Shown here one piece after another: positions 50,851 to 58,905 of a stretch of 64,000 bases of DNA. Each line of letters begins with the position of its first letter. Position 1 is the first letter of the stretch. The translations under genes and the position numbers were made by a program. Below the pieces are notes generated by a model. The model did not search any database. It saw only the letters and a program-made list of their open reading frames with translations, and had not been told where the DNA came from. The DNA is taken from the NCBI RefSeq assembly GCF_015694525.1, contig NZ_JADQDM010000006.1, forward strand, positions 1 through 64,000, given 5' to 3'. This stretch comes from Hymenobacter ruricola (GTDB lineage: Bacteria; Bacteroidota; Bacteroidia; Cytophagales; Hymenobacteraceae).

Positions 50851-51939
50851 CTATTTAATTCCAGCTCTATTCAACGCTGCTTGATATCGCCGCGCGTTGG
50901 CAATGTGCTCGGTTTCGTTGGTGGCGAAGGCGTGGTAGCCGCTGAAATCTTCTTTGGCGCAGAAGTACAGGTAGTTGTTGCTCTCCGGTTGCAGCACTGC
51001 GTCGATGCTGGCAATGCTGGGCAGGTTGATGGGACCAGGCGGCAGGCCGCCATACTTATAGGTGTTGTAGGGCGAGTCTTTCTGCAGGTGTACGTTGAGC
51101 ACGCGCTTGATGGTGAAGTCGCGGTTGGCGTACACCACGGTGGGGTCGGCCTGCAGCTTCATGCCGCGCTTGAGGCGGTTGAGGTACACGCCCGCAATGC
51201 GGGGCCGTTCGTCGGCGTGCTGCTGCTGCTCGGCTTCCACAATGCTGGCCAGGGTGCTCACCTGGGCGCGGGTCAGCTTGAGCTTTTCGCGCTGGGCGTC
51301 GCGCTCGGGCGTCCAGAACTGCTCGTAGGCGGTTTTCATGCGCTGCATCAGGCGCTTGGCCGAAGTGTTCCAGTACGTGTCATAGGTATTGGGGATGAAC
51401 ATGGTGAGCACCGTGGTGGTGTCGAAGCCCAGGCTCTTGGTGTAGGCCGGGTCGCGCAGCAGCGAGTCGAGCCGGGCGGCGGGCACGTCGACCTGGGCGG
51501 CCAGCTTGGTCACCAGCTCGTTGCGCAGGCGCACGGTGTTGAAGGTGAGCTTCACCGGCGACTGCGAGCCGCTTTTGAGCACGTTGATGAGCTGGCGGTT
51601 GGTGAAGCCGTCCTTCAATTCGTAGTTGCCGGGCTTCACGGCGCCGGGCTGGTCGTACTTCATGAGCCGGGCCACGAAGTGCAGCGAGAGCTTGTCCACC
51701 ACGGCGCCGGTTTTGTCGATGGCGCCCAGGGCCGTCTTCCAGTCGGCGCCGCGCGGGATTACCACGTAGGTCGGCTTTCCCTTGGTTTCGATGTTGGCGG
51801 TGAAAAACACCTGGTAGAAATAATACGAAAAGCACACCAGTGCCAGCGTGAAAACGATGCTGACGACGCCCCAGCGGCGGCGGCGCTTCAGGGCTTGGTT
51901 GCGGTATTCGAGGGCCGTCTTTTTGGCAGGCTGGGACAT
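50851..51939 (-). CDS. mltG: Endolytic murein transglycosylase MltG
   Basis: A 362-residue protein with a cytoplasmic basic N-terminus, one transmembrane helix (about 26-43; VSIVFTLALVCFSYYF), a LysM-like region (about 55-130; TYVVIPRGADWKTALGAI) and a YceG domain. The catalytic Glu235 is in STLASIVEAEQ, followed by RPRIAGVYLNRLKRGMKLQADPTVVYA and YNTYKYGGLPPGPINLPS. It cuts nascent glycan strands and sets their length. ATG 51939 is the first start and lies 32 bases below a perfect TACTTTTG box. Confidence 0.96.
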   Translation of the reverse strand: MSQPAKKTALEYRNQALKRRRRWGVVSIVFTLALVCFSYYFYQVFFTANIETKGKPTYVVIPRGADWKTALGAIDKTGAVVDKLSLHFVARLMKYDQPGAVKPGNYELKDGFTNRQLINVLKSGSQSPVKLTFNTVRLRNELVTKLAAQVDVPAARLDSLLRDPAYTKSLGFDTTTVLTMFIPNTYDTYWNTSAKRLMQRMKTAYEQFWTPERDAQREKLKLTRAQVSTLASIVEAEQQQHADERPRIAGVYLNRLKRGMKLQADPTVVYANRDFTIKRVLNVHLQKDSPYNTYKYGGLPPGPINLPSIASIDAVLQPESNNYLYFCAKEDFSGYHAFATNETEHIANARRYQAALNRAGIK

Positions 51940-51971
51940 GGGGCGGGCGTAGGATTTCGAGGGGGCGGCGC

Positions 51972-51979
51972 CAAAAGTA
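51972..51979 (-). promoter_or_regulatory. TAnnTTTG promoter box of mltG (TACTTTTG)
   Basis: A perfect box on the minus strand 32 bases before ATG 51939. On the other strand a weaker TACCTTGC at 52039-52046, with TTG 21 bases upstream, may serve the divergent gene at 52145. Confidence 0.55.
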
Positions 51980-52144
51980 CGAAAGCCGGCAACCCGAACG
52001 CGCGGGCCGCGCGTAGTTGTTTCGTTTCGGCCGGGCGTAGTACCTTGCCCGCCCCTTCGGCTTGGCCGGCTCTGCGCCGCCGCCCGGGGCTGTCCATCGC
52101 CGGCCGCGGCTGGCCTTCACGCCTTCATTCCCCCACCATACCTC

Positions 52145-52777
52145 ATGCCCGCCACCCTTCTTCGCATTCACCCCGAAAATCCGCCGCAAAGCCGTATCCA
52201 GCAAGCCGTTGAGGTACTGCGCAAAGGGGGAGTCATTATTTACCCCACCGATACCGTGTACGGCATCGGCTGCGACGTAACCAATGCCAAAGCCGTGGAA
52301 CGCGTGTGCCGCATCAAAGGCATTCACCCCGAAAAGGCCAACCTGAGCTTCATCTGCTACGACCTGTCGCACATCTCCGACTACGCCCACGGCATCAGCA
52401 CGGCCACCTACAAAGTCATCAAGAAGGCCCTCCCCGGCCCCTTCACCTTCCTCTTCGAAGCCAGCGCCAACGCCCCCCGTTTCGGCGGCGTGAAGCGCAA
52501 AACCGTCGGCATCCGCGTGCCGGACAATCAAATTATTCGCCAGCTGGTGAAAGAACTGGGTAACCCCATCGTGAGCACCTCGGTGCGCGAAAGCGAGGAA
52601 ACGCTGGAAGAGTACGTCACTGACCCCGACCTGATTTACGAAAAGTACCGCCTGCTCGTGGACCTGGTCATCGACGGCGGTTTTGGCGGCAATACCCCCA
52701 GCACCATCGTCGACTGCGTGAACGACGAGTTCGAAATCGTGCGCGAAGGCGCCGGCGACATCGAGCAGTATTTGTAA
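52145..52777 (+). CDS. Sua5/YciO/YrdC-type L-threonylcarbamoyladenylate synthase
   Basis: A 210-residue protein matching the YrdC fold: IQQAVEVLRKGGVIIYPTDTVYGIGCDVTNAKAVERVCRIKG near the N-terminus, PLPGPFTFLFEAS-like core (KALPGPFTFLF) and KTVGIRVPDNQIIRQLVKELGNPIVSTSV. The family condenses threonine, bicarbonate and ATP to make threonylcarbamoyl-AMP for tRNA t6A37. The usual KxR motif is modified here (RCRI-KGIHPEKANL), and YciO-type members are not always active, so the exact role is uncertain. A bidirectional terminator follows the stop. Confidence 0.9.
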   Translation: MPATLLRIHPENPPQSRIQQAVEVLRKGGVIIYPTDTVYGIGCDVTNAKAVERVCRIKGIHPEKANLSFICYDLSHISDYAHGISTATYKVIKKALPGPFTFLFEASANAPRFGGVKRKTVGIRVPDNQIIRQLVKELGNPIVSTSVRESEETLEEYVTDPDLIYEKYRLLVDLVIDGGFGGNTPSTIVDCVNDEFEIVREGAGDIEQYL

Positions 52778-52791
52778 GAAGCTGCTTTCCC

Positions 52792-52833
52792 AAGCAAAAA
52801 GGCCGTTCTGCTCGCAGAATGGCTTTTTTGCTT
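52792..52833. terminator. Bidirectional terminator
   Basis: AAGCAAAAAGGCCGTTCTGC at 52792-52811 pairs, with minor mismatch, with GCAGAATGGCTTTTTTGCTT at 52814-52833, between genes converging from 52777 and 52833. Confidence 0.85.
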
Positions 52834-53750
52834 TAACTCCGCTTGTGTTTCCAGCGTCGGTGCGTCCACAGATACTGCTCCGGCGACGCCCGCATGTCCT
52901 TTTCCAACTGCCGCGCAAATGCCTCCGTGACCGGAAACGTGCCCGCTACTTCCTTTGCAGCTTCCCGCCCATCGGGCAGTTCCGTGAACGTGACTTCGTA
53001 ATACCCACGCCGCACCCGCCGGATGCCCACGTACAGCACGGCGCAATCAAGCTGCACGGCCAGCCGGTCGGCGCTGGTGTAGAAGCTGGTGTCCTGATTC
53101 AGGAACTCGGTCCAGTAGGGTCGGTCTTCGGGCCCGGCCGCCTGGTCGGTCAACAGGCTCAGCGTATGACCCTGCCCCTTGTGAGCTACCAGATACCGCA
53201 GCGTCGCCAGCATCGGCACCGCATCGGCACCCAGGCGGGTGCGTAGGCGCCGCATGAAGCTTTCGAAAAACAAATTGTTCAGCGGCTTATACACGCCCGC
53301 CGCCCGGCCTGGAAACTCCAGCGCCGCGCCGCTGAGTATCCACTCCCAGTTGCCCATGTGCGAGCCCAGCGACAGCACCAGCCGCTTCTCGGCAAAGTGG
53401 CGCGTCATCAGTTCGGGGTTGGTGAAGCGCATGCGCTGGGCCAGTTCTTCGGGCGAAATGGCCGCTAGCTTCAGAATCTCCACCACCACTTGCGAGAAGT
53501 GCCGGTAAAAGTCCTTGCCCGTGCGCTCAATACCAGCGGAGCTTTTTTCGGGAAATGAGTTGCGCAGGTTTTCCGTCACCACGCGCCAGCGGTAGCGCAC
53601 CACGTAGGCCAGCAGTCCATAAATGCCCTCAGCCAACACGTAAAGCACGGGCAGCGGCAGGTGCGCTAAGCCGAGCAGCAGCCAGCGCAGCGGCTCGAAG
53701 TACCAGGCATAAGGCCGTGCAGAATTGGCAATGGTGCCTTTGGTCGCCAT
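52833..53750 (-). CDS. LpxL/HtrB-type lipid A or lysophospholipid acyltransferase
   Basis: A 305-residue protein of the lipid A acyltransferase family. A membrane-associated N-terminus (LRWLLLGLAHLPLPVLYVLAEGIYGLLAYVV) precedes the HX4E catalytic motif, His131 to Glu136 in GSHMGNWEW. GLLTDQAAGPEDR-like text (LSLLTDQAAGPEDRPYW) and a C-terminal PEQYLWTHRRWKHKRS, which marks this family, follow. It adds a secondary acyl chain to a lipid at the inner membrane. Stop to the next start is two bases, so it is in an operon with the gene at 53753-54625. Confidence 0.94.
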   Translation of the reverse strand: MATKGTIANSARPYAWYFEPLRWLLLGLAHLPLPVLYVLAEGIYGLLAYVVRYRWRVVTENLRNSFPEKSSAGIERTGKDFYRHFSQVVVEILKLAAISPEELAQRMRFTNPELMTRHFAEKRLVLSLGSHMGNWEWILSGAALEFPGRAAGVYKPLNNLFFESFMRRLRTRLGADAVPMLATLRYLVAHKGQGHTLSLLTDQAAGPEDRPYWTEFLNQDTSFYTSADRLAVQLDCAVLYVGIRRVRRGYYEVTFTELPDGREAAKEVAGTFPVTEAFARQLEKDMRASPEQYLWTHRRWKHKRS

Positions 53751-53752
53751 GC

Positions 53753-54625
53753 TTAGCGGGGCACTGCGGCCCCGCCGGGCGCAAATTCAGCCGAAGCCCG
53801 TTCGCCAATGGCGCGGTGGCCGGCCAGCAGCTTCTTGTTGCCGGGTCCGCCGTACACTTCGATGAAGAGCGTGAACGGACCATCCGGCAGCGGCCCCAGC
53901 GGCAGTTGGCCCGCAATAGGTGTGGGCCGGCCACCCTGTGGCGTGAGCGTCGCGTCGGCATCAGCAGCCGAGCCGTCGGGCGTGGTAAGGTGGTAGTGCA
54001 CGCGCAGCGGCTGGCCCACCGGCGCGTTGTGCAGTTCGGTGTAGAAAAAGATGTTATCGGCGCCCCGGCCGTAGGTACCGCCGGGGCTGCGGGCAAGGCG
54101 GTAGCCGCCCCGAGCAAAATTGTCGTCTCCCCCACTCTTGGCGGCCGGGCGCGATAGCAGCACCACATCGGACAGGAAAGGGCCCGCCGGCGCTTCCAGC
54201 ACCAATGGCTTCTCCAGGGTGGTTTCACCGCCTGCGGTTCGGTATTGGTCTTTCACGGTGCCGCGCAGGGTGTATTTGCCATCGGGCAGGTAAATTCTTT
54301 TCAAAAAGCTTTGCGGGTTTTTGATGGCAATAGTGGTATCGTTAAGCACTGGCGGTTTTAAGGTCACAACTTCGTGGTAGGCTGACGAACCGTCAGCTTT
54401 CAGCACATCTAGCGTGACGACCGCCGACGACTGAAACGAGCGTGGCGCGCGCTGCCGATACGTCAGCGACTGCGTGGGCACCGTCACGTAGATTTCGACT
54501 TCGGCGCCTTTCTGCACCTTGTCAATATTGCGGAAGCGCGCGACATCGAGCAAAAGCTGCGGCGGGCCGGCCTGAACTGAAAAGGCGGCTGAGAAGGAAA
54601 GCAGCAGAAAGAGCAGAAAACGCAT
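53753..54625 (-). CDS. Exported beta-rich protein of unknown function
   Basis: A 290-residue exported protein (signal LLFLLLSFSAAFSVQA). The N-terminal part (RFRNIDKVQKGAEVEIYVTVPTQSLTYRQRAP ... YHEVVTLKPP) and the middle (RIYLPDGKYTLRGTVKDQ) look like two beta-sandwich domains, and the C-terminal part (FTLFIEVYGGPGNKKLLAGH) is another. The first section loosely recalls the N-terminal region of GWxTD-domain proteins, but no GWxTD motif is present. Family not assigned. It is the upstream partner of the acyltransferase gene, two bases away. Confidence 0.72.
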   Translation of the reverse strand: MRFLLFLLLSFSAAFSVQAGPPQLLLDVARFRNIDKVQKGAEVEIYVTVPTQSLTYRQRAPRSFQSSAVVTLDVLKADGSSAYHEVVTLKPPVLNDTTIAIKNPQSFLKRIYLPDGKYTLRGTVKDQYRTAGGETTLEKPLVLEAPAGPFLSDVVLLSRPAAKSGGDDNFARGGYRLARSPGGTYGRGADNIFFYTELHNAPVGQPLRVHYHLTTPDGSAADADATLTPQGGRPTPIAGQLPLGPLPDGPFTLFIEVYGGPGNKKLLAGHRAIGERASAEFAPGGAAVPR

Positions 54626-54652
54626 AATCTTTAGAATCCAAGATGTGAAAAG

Positions 54653-55222
54653 TTACGCCACACCACGCCGCTTCCAATCAAGCAGCGGCAGGCGAAGACG
54701 GGTTTCCGGGTCGCCGTTCCATTCAACAACTAAACCAACTTCCTGAAACGCTGCCCGAACCGTTTCACCCACGGCAATTTTGTGCGTGGCTTCGTCGTCG
54801 AAACTACCAAAGGCCAGCATCAAACCTTGGCCACTTACCGCCCGCGCCAGGTCCTGCCCGTGGTAGAAGCAGTAGCCGCGAATGCCTTCGGCTCCGCTGT
54901 TCGCCCGCACTTCGGATACATCGTCCAATCCATCGGACATGGTGTAGCCAGCGTTTTGCAGCGCAATGATGCCCTGAGCCCACAAGCCGCCAAAAGCCTG
55001 GTCGAGCTGGTCGCAGTCGGTCACTTGCGGCCAAGTGGACTCTGCGGCTTTTTTATCAGCAAACTCTTTCTGCAAGGCTGCTGCTAATGCCGCTTCGTCA
55101 GGCTCGCCTTCAGCATCTTCTACCCACTCTTCCAGCATTTCCGCTACCTCTTCTTTGGTATAAAAGCCCGACCACACGGCGTTTCGGACCTCATCGAATA
55201 AGTACTTGGTTGCTTCGTCCAT
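54653..55222 (-). CDS. DUF6891 family protein
   Basis: A 189-residue soluble acidic protein. The pattern YLFDEVRNAVWSGFYTKEEV, WPQVTDCDQLDQAFGGLWAQGIIALQNAGYTMSDGL, GIRGYCFYHGQDLARAV and LMLAFGSFDDEATHKIAVGETVRAAF matches what I recall of the DUF6891 group, whose function is unknown. Its DNA is less GC-rich than most neighbours. Start ATG 55222 lies 35 bases below a perfect TACTTTTG box. It diverges from the WbqC-like gene. Confidence 0.75.
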   Translation of the reverse strand: MDEATKYLFDEVRNAVWSGFYTKEEVAEMLEEWVEDAEGEPDEAALAAALQKEFADKKAAESTWPQVTDCDQLDQAFGGLWAQGIIALQNAGYTMSDGLDDVSEVRANSGAEGIRGYCFYHGQDLARAVSGQGLMLAFGSFDDEATHKIAVGETVRAAFQEVGLVVEWNGDPETRLRLPLLDWKRRGVA

Positions 55223-55257
55223 GGTGGCGGTTCGGTAAAATGAGCCAGATTTGATGC

Positions 55258-55265
55258 AAAAGTAG
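55258..55265 (-). promoter_or_regulatory. TAnnTTTG promoter box (TACTTTTG)
   Basis: A perfect box on the minus strand 35 bases before ATG 55222. Confidence 0.5.
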
Positions 55266-55291
55266 CCCGCTGACTGCCCTCACCCCGCCCC

Positions 55292-55972
55292 ATGATTCTG
55301 CTCACCGAACTGCACTACTTCCCGCCGGCTGCCCTCTTTGCTGAGTTGCAGCGGGCCGACGGCCTACTCATCGAAGCCCACGAGCACTACCGCAAGCAAA
55401 CCTTCCGCAACCGCTGCCTCATCCGCACGGCGCAGGGCGTGCAGCCGCTCACGGTGCCGGTAATTGACGGCAATCGGGCCGAGAAAGTGAGCGTGTCAGA
55501 AATCGAAATCGATTACCGGCAGAACTGGATTCACCGACACTCGCGCACCCTGCAAACTGCGTACGGGAATAGTCCGTATTTTGAGTATTACACCGACTAC
55601 CTGCATGATATTTACGTACGTAAGCCTATCTTGCTTTTCGACCTGAACCTGCAATTTCTGCAGCTTCTGTTGCGCTGCTTTCGACTGACCCTGCCCCTCC
55701 ACCTCACCGCCGAATACCACGCCTACTACTCCGCGCAACCTTCTTCCGAACATTTTGGTCTTGTAAATGGCCCGTCCGCCGCCGTCATCACCGACCGGCG
55801 CGACTGGCTGACACCCAAAGCGGCCTCCCGGCCCCCCGAACCTGACAGACCGGCAGCCCACACCCTGGTGCGGCCCTATCCGCAGGTGTTTGGCCCAGGT
55901 TTTGAGCCGGGCTTGAGTGTGCTGGACCTCCTGTTTTCGCAGGGCCCGGCCGCCGGTGGTTTTTTACAATAA
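55292..55972 (+). CDS. WbqC family protein
   Basis: A 226-residue protein with the WbqC-like signature at the N-terminus (LTELHYFPPAALFAELQRADGLLIEAHEHYRKQTFRNRCLI), then QPLTVPVIDGNRAEKVSVSEIEIDYRQNWIHRHSRTLQTAYGNSPYFEYY, where the conserved NRC and HxxTLxxxYxxxPYF residues are visible. Members are linked to surface polysaccharide loci; the reaction is unknown. The C-terminal third is Pro-rich, with a final hydrophobic block (GLSVLDLLFSQGPAAGGFL). No signal peptide. Confidence 0.9.
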   Translation: MILLTELHYFPPAALFAELQRADGLLIEAHEHYRKQTFRNRCLIRTAQGVQPLTVPVIDGNRAEKVSVSEIEIDYRQNWIHRHSRTLQTAYGNSPYFEYYTDYLHDIYVRKPILLFDLNLQFLQLLLRCFRLTLPLHLTAEYHAYYSAQPSSEHFGLVNGPSAAVITDRRDWLTPKAASRPPEPDRPAAHTLVRPYPQVFGPGFEPGLSVLDLLFSQGPAAGGFLQ

Positions 55973-56137
55973 GTTGTTGCGAAAGGCGGCAACCTGTAAA
56001 TTTCCCCCGACGTTAAGATTAATGCTTGCGGGCCGGCTCCGGTCCGAACCTTCGCCCGAACCGGCTTGTTTTCAAGCTACATCGGCCCAACCCGTTATTC
56101 GTGTATTTGCCCGACGCGGGGCTGTCTGATTTTTCAC

Positions 56138-56145
56138 TACGTTTA
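56138..56145 (+). promoter_or_regulatory. TACGTTTA box five bases before clpC
   Basis: Seven of eight matches to TAnnTTTG, followed by TTGGC and ATG 56151. An alternative weaker TGTATTTG lies at 56102-56109. Confidence 0.35.
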
Positions 56146-56150
56146 TTGGC

Positions 56151-58763
56151 ATGGAAGCTAAATTCTCAAACCGCGTCAAAGAGGTTATTTCCCTTAGTCG
56201 GGAAGAGGCCATCCGTCTCGGCCACGACTATATCGGTACCGAACACCTGCTCCTGGGCATGATTCGCGAAGCCGAAGGCACGGCCCTCGGGCTGCTGCGC
56301 AAGCTGGGCGTGAGCATCGACGAGCTCAAGTTCTCGCTGGAGCAGGCCACCCGCAACACCGCCACGCAGGGCACCAGCATTACCGGCTCGATTCCGCTCA
56401 CCAAGCAGACCGAGAAGGTGTTGAAAATAACCTACTTGGAGGCCAAAATCTTCAAGTCCGAAATCATCGGTACCGAACACCTTCTGTTGTCTATCCTGCG
56501 GGACGAAGACAACATATCTTCCCAAATTCTTTCCAAGTTTAACGTGAACTACGAAACTGTGCGCGACTCGCTGGATTACCACGGTAATGCCGGCTCTGCT
56601 CCGCAAAACCGTACGCCCGACACCGACGACGACGACAACGACAAACTGTTTGGCTCGTCGGGCCCCGGCGGCCGGGGCGGTTCGGGCAGCGCAGCGGCCA
56701 AGAAGCCGGGCGAAAAATCGCGCACCCCGGTGCTCGACAACTTCGGCCGCGACCTCACCAAGCTCGCTGAGGAAGACAAGCTCGACCCCATCGTGGGTCG
56801 TGAAAAAGAAATTGAGCGCGTGGCCCAAATCCTGAGCCGCCGCAAGAAAAACAACCCGATTCTCATCGGTGAGCCCGGCGTGGGCAAAACCGCCATCGCC
56901 GAAGGCCTCGCCCTGCGCATCATCCAGAAAAAAGTATCGCGCGTGCTGTTTAATAAGCGCGTCGTGACCCTCGACCTGGCTTCGCTGGTGGCCGGCACCA
57001 AGTACCGCGGCCAGTTTGAAGAGCGCATGAAGGCCGTGATGAACGAGCTGGAGAAGTCGCCCGACGTGATTCTGTTCATTGACGAGTTGCACACCATCGT
57101 GGGCGCTGGCGGTGCTTCGGGCTCGCTCGACGCTTCCAACATGTTCAAGCCGGCCTTGGCCCGCGGCGAGATTCAATGCATCGGCGCCACCACGCTGGAT
57201 GAGTACCGTCAGTACATCGAAAAGGACGGCGCGTTGGCCCGTCGTTTCCAGATGGTGATGGTGGACCCCACCACGCCCGAGGAGACCATCGAAATCCTGC
57301 ACAACATCAAGGACAAGTACCAGGACCACCACCACGTGGTGTACACCGACAAGGCCATTGAGCAGTGCGTGATGCTGAGCGACCGTTACATGTCGGACCG
57401 TTTCCTGCCGGACAAGGCCATCGACATTCTCGACGAAGCCGGTGCTCGCGTACACATCAACAACATCGTGGTGCCCGAAGATATTCTCTCGCTCGAAGAG
57501 CAGATTGAGAACATCAAGGGCGAGAAAAACCGCGTGGTGAAATCGCAGAAATACGAGGAAGCCGCCAAGCTCCGCGACACGGAGAAGAAACTGCTCGACC
57601 AACTTGAAGGCGCTAAAAAGAGCTGGGAAGAGGAGACCAAGAAGAAGCGCTACACGGTGAAAGAGGAAAACGTGGCCGAGGTTATCGCTATGATGACCGG
57701 CATCCCCGTTTCGCGCGTGGCCCAGAACGAAAGCCAGAAACTCCTCAACATGAACGAGGAGCTACAAGGCAAAGTGATTGGCCAGGACAAAGCCATTAAG
57801 CAGCTAGTGAAAGCCATCCAGCGCACCCGCGTTGGTTTGAAGGACCCCAAGAAGCCCATTGGTTCGTTCGTATTCCTCGGCCCGACGGGCGTGGGTAAGA
57901 CGGAGCTGGCCAAGGTGCTCGCTACTTACCTCTTCGACAAGGAAGATGCGCTGGTGCGCGTCGACATGTCGGAATACATGGAGAAATTCAGCGTATCGCG
58001 CTTGGTGGGCGCGCCTCCCGGCTACGTGGGCTACGAAGAGGGTGGCCAGCTGACGGAGAAAATCCGCCGCAAGCCGTACTCGGTTATCCTGCTCGACGAG
58101 ATTGAGAAGGCGCACCCGGACGTGTACAACCTGCTCCTGCAGGTGCTGGACGACGGCATTCTGACCGACGGCCTCGGCCGCAAGGTGGACTTCCGGAACA
58201 CCATCATCATCATGACCTCGAACATCGGGGCGCGTGACCTGCAGGACTTCGGCGCCGGCATCGGCTTCGGCACGAAGGCCCGTCAGGAGAACATGGACGA
58301 GATTACGAAGGGCACCATCACCAACGCCCTGAAGAAGACCTTCTCGCCCGAGTTCCTGAACCGCTTGGACGACGTGATTGTCTTCAACTCGCTGGAGAAA
58401 AAAGACATCCACAAAATCATCGACATCAGCCTTAGCAAGCTCCTCTCGCGGGTGCAGGCCCTGGGCTACCGTGTCGAGCTGACCGAAGCCGCCAAGGACT
58501 TCGTGGCCGACAAAGGATATGACCCCAAGTACGGTGCCCGTCCGTTGAACCGCGCCATCCAGAAGTACATCGAAGACCCGATTGCCGAGGAAATCCTCAA
58601 GGCCCAGGTGGTGCACGGCGACGTGATTACCGCCGACTACGAGGACGGTAAGGACGAACTCATCTTCAGCGTAAGCAAGAGCGGCGAAGCCCAGAACCTT
58701 GCCAGCGACGAGCGCCCGGCCGAAACGCCGGAAGCGCCCGATGCTGACGACAAGAAGAAGTAA
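56151..58763 (+). CDS. clpC: ClpC AAA+ unfoldase of the Clp protease
   Basis: An 870-residue Hsp100 protein. The Clp N domain repeats (about 1-145; SREEAIRLGHDYIGTEHLLLGM and a second TEHLLLSILR) are followed by an acidic Gly-rich linker, the first AAA+ module with Walker A GEPGVGKT at 240-247, a UVR-type coiled middle domain (about 440-500; EKNRVVKSQKYEEAAKLRDTE), and the second AAA+ module with Walker A GPTGVGKT at 577-584. It unfolds substrates for ClpP in the cytoplasm. A terminator follows. The acidic linker (DTDDDDNDKLFGSSG) is longer than in Bacillus. Confidence 0.97.
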   Translation: MEAKFSNRVKEVISLSREEAIRLGHDYIGTEHLLLGMIREAEGTALGLLRKLGVSIDELKFSLEQATRNTATQGTSITGSIPLTKQTEKVLKITYLEAKIFKSEIIGTEHLLLSILRDEDNISSQILSKFNVNYETVRDSLDYHGNAGSAPQNRTPDTDDDDNDKLFGSSGPGGRGGSGSAAAKKPGEKSRTPVLDNFGRDLTKLAEEDKLDPIVGREKEIERVAQILSRRKKNNPILIGEPGVGKTAIAEGLALRIIQKKVSRVLFNKRVVTLDLASLVAGTKYRGQFEERMKAVMNELEKSPDVILFIDELHTIVGAGGASGSLDASNMFKPALARGEIQCIGATTLDEYRQYIEKDGALARRFQMVMVDPTTPEETIEILHNIKDKYQDHHHVVYTDKAIEQCVMLSDRYMSDRFLPDKAIDILDEAGARVHINNIVVPEDILSLEEQIENIKGEKNRVVKSQKYEEAAKLRDTEKKLLDQLEGAKKSWEEETKKKRYTVKEENVAEVIAMMTGIPVSRVAQNESQKLLNMNEELQGKVIGQDKAIKQLVKAIQRTRVGLKDPKKPIGSFVFLGPTGVGKTELAKVLATYLFDKEDALVRVDMSEYMEKFSVSRLVGAPPGYVGYEEGGQLTEKIRRKPYSVILLDEIEKAHPDVYNLLLQVLDDGILTDGLGRKVDFRNTIIIMTSNIGARDLQDFGAGIGFGTKARQENMDEITKGTITNALKKTFSPEFLNRLDDVIVFNSLEKKDIHKIIDISLSKLLSRVQALGYRVELTEAAKDFVADKGYDPKYGARPLNRAIQKYIEDPIAEEILKAQVVHGDVITADYEDGKDELIFSVSKSGEAQNLASDERPAETPEAPDADDKKK

Positions 58764-58800
58764 GCACGTAGCATAGGTTCTAGCCTGTGCCAATTAGAAG

Positions 58801-58834
58801 AAGCCGGCCCCAGCAACGGGGCCGGCTTTTTTTA
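58801..58834 (+). terminator. Terminator of clpC
   Basis: AAGCCGGCCCC pairs with GGGGCCGGCTT across AGCAAC, followed by seven T residues. Confidence 0.9.
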
Positions 58835-58905
58835 TTCCTGCGCCTCTATATTCGACGTTGATTTTGACTGCTTTAGCCATTTATTGCACTCTTATTTCTC
58901 TTATT

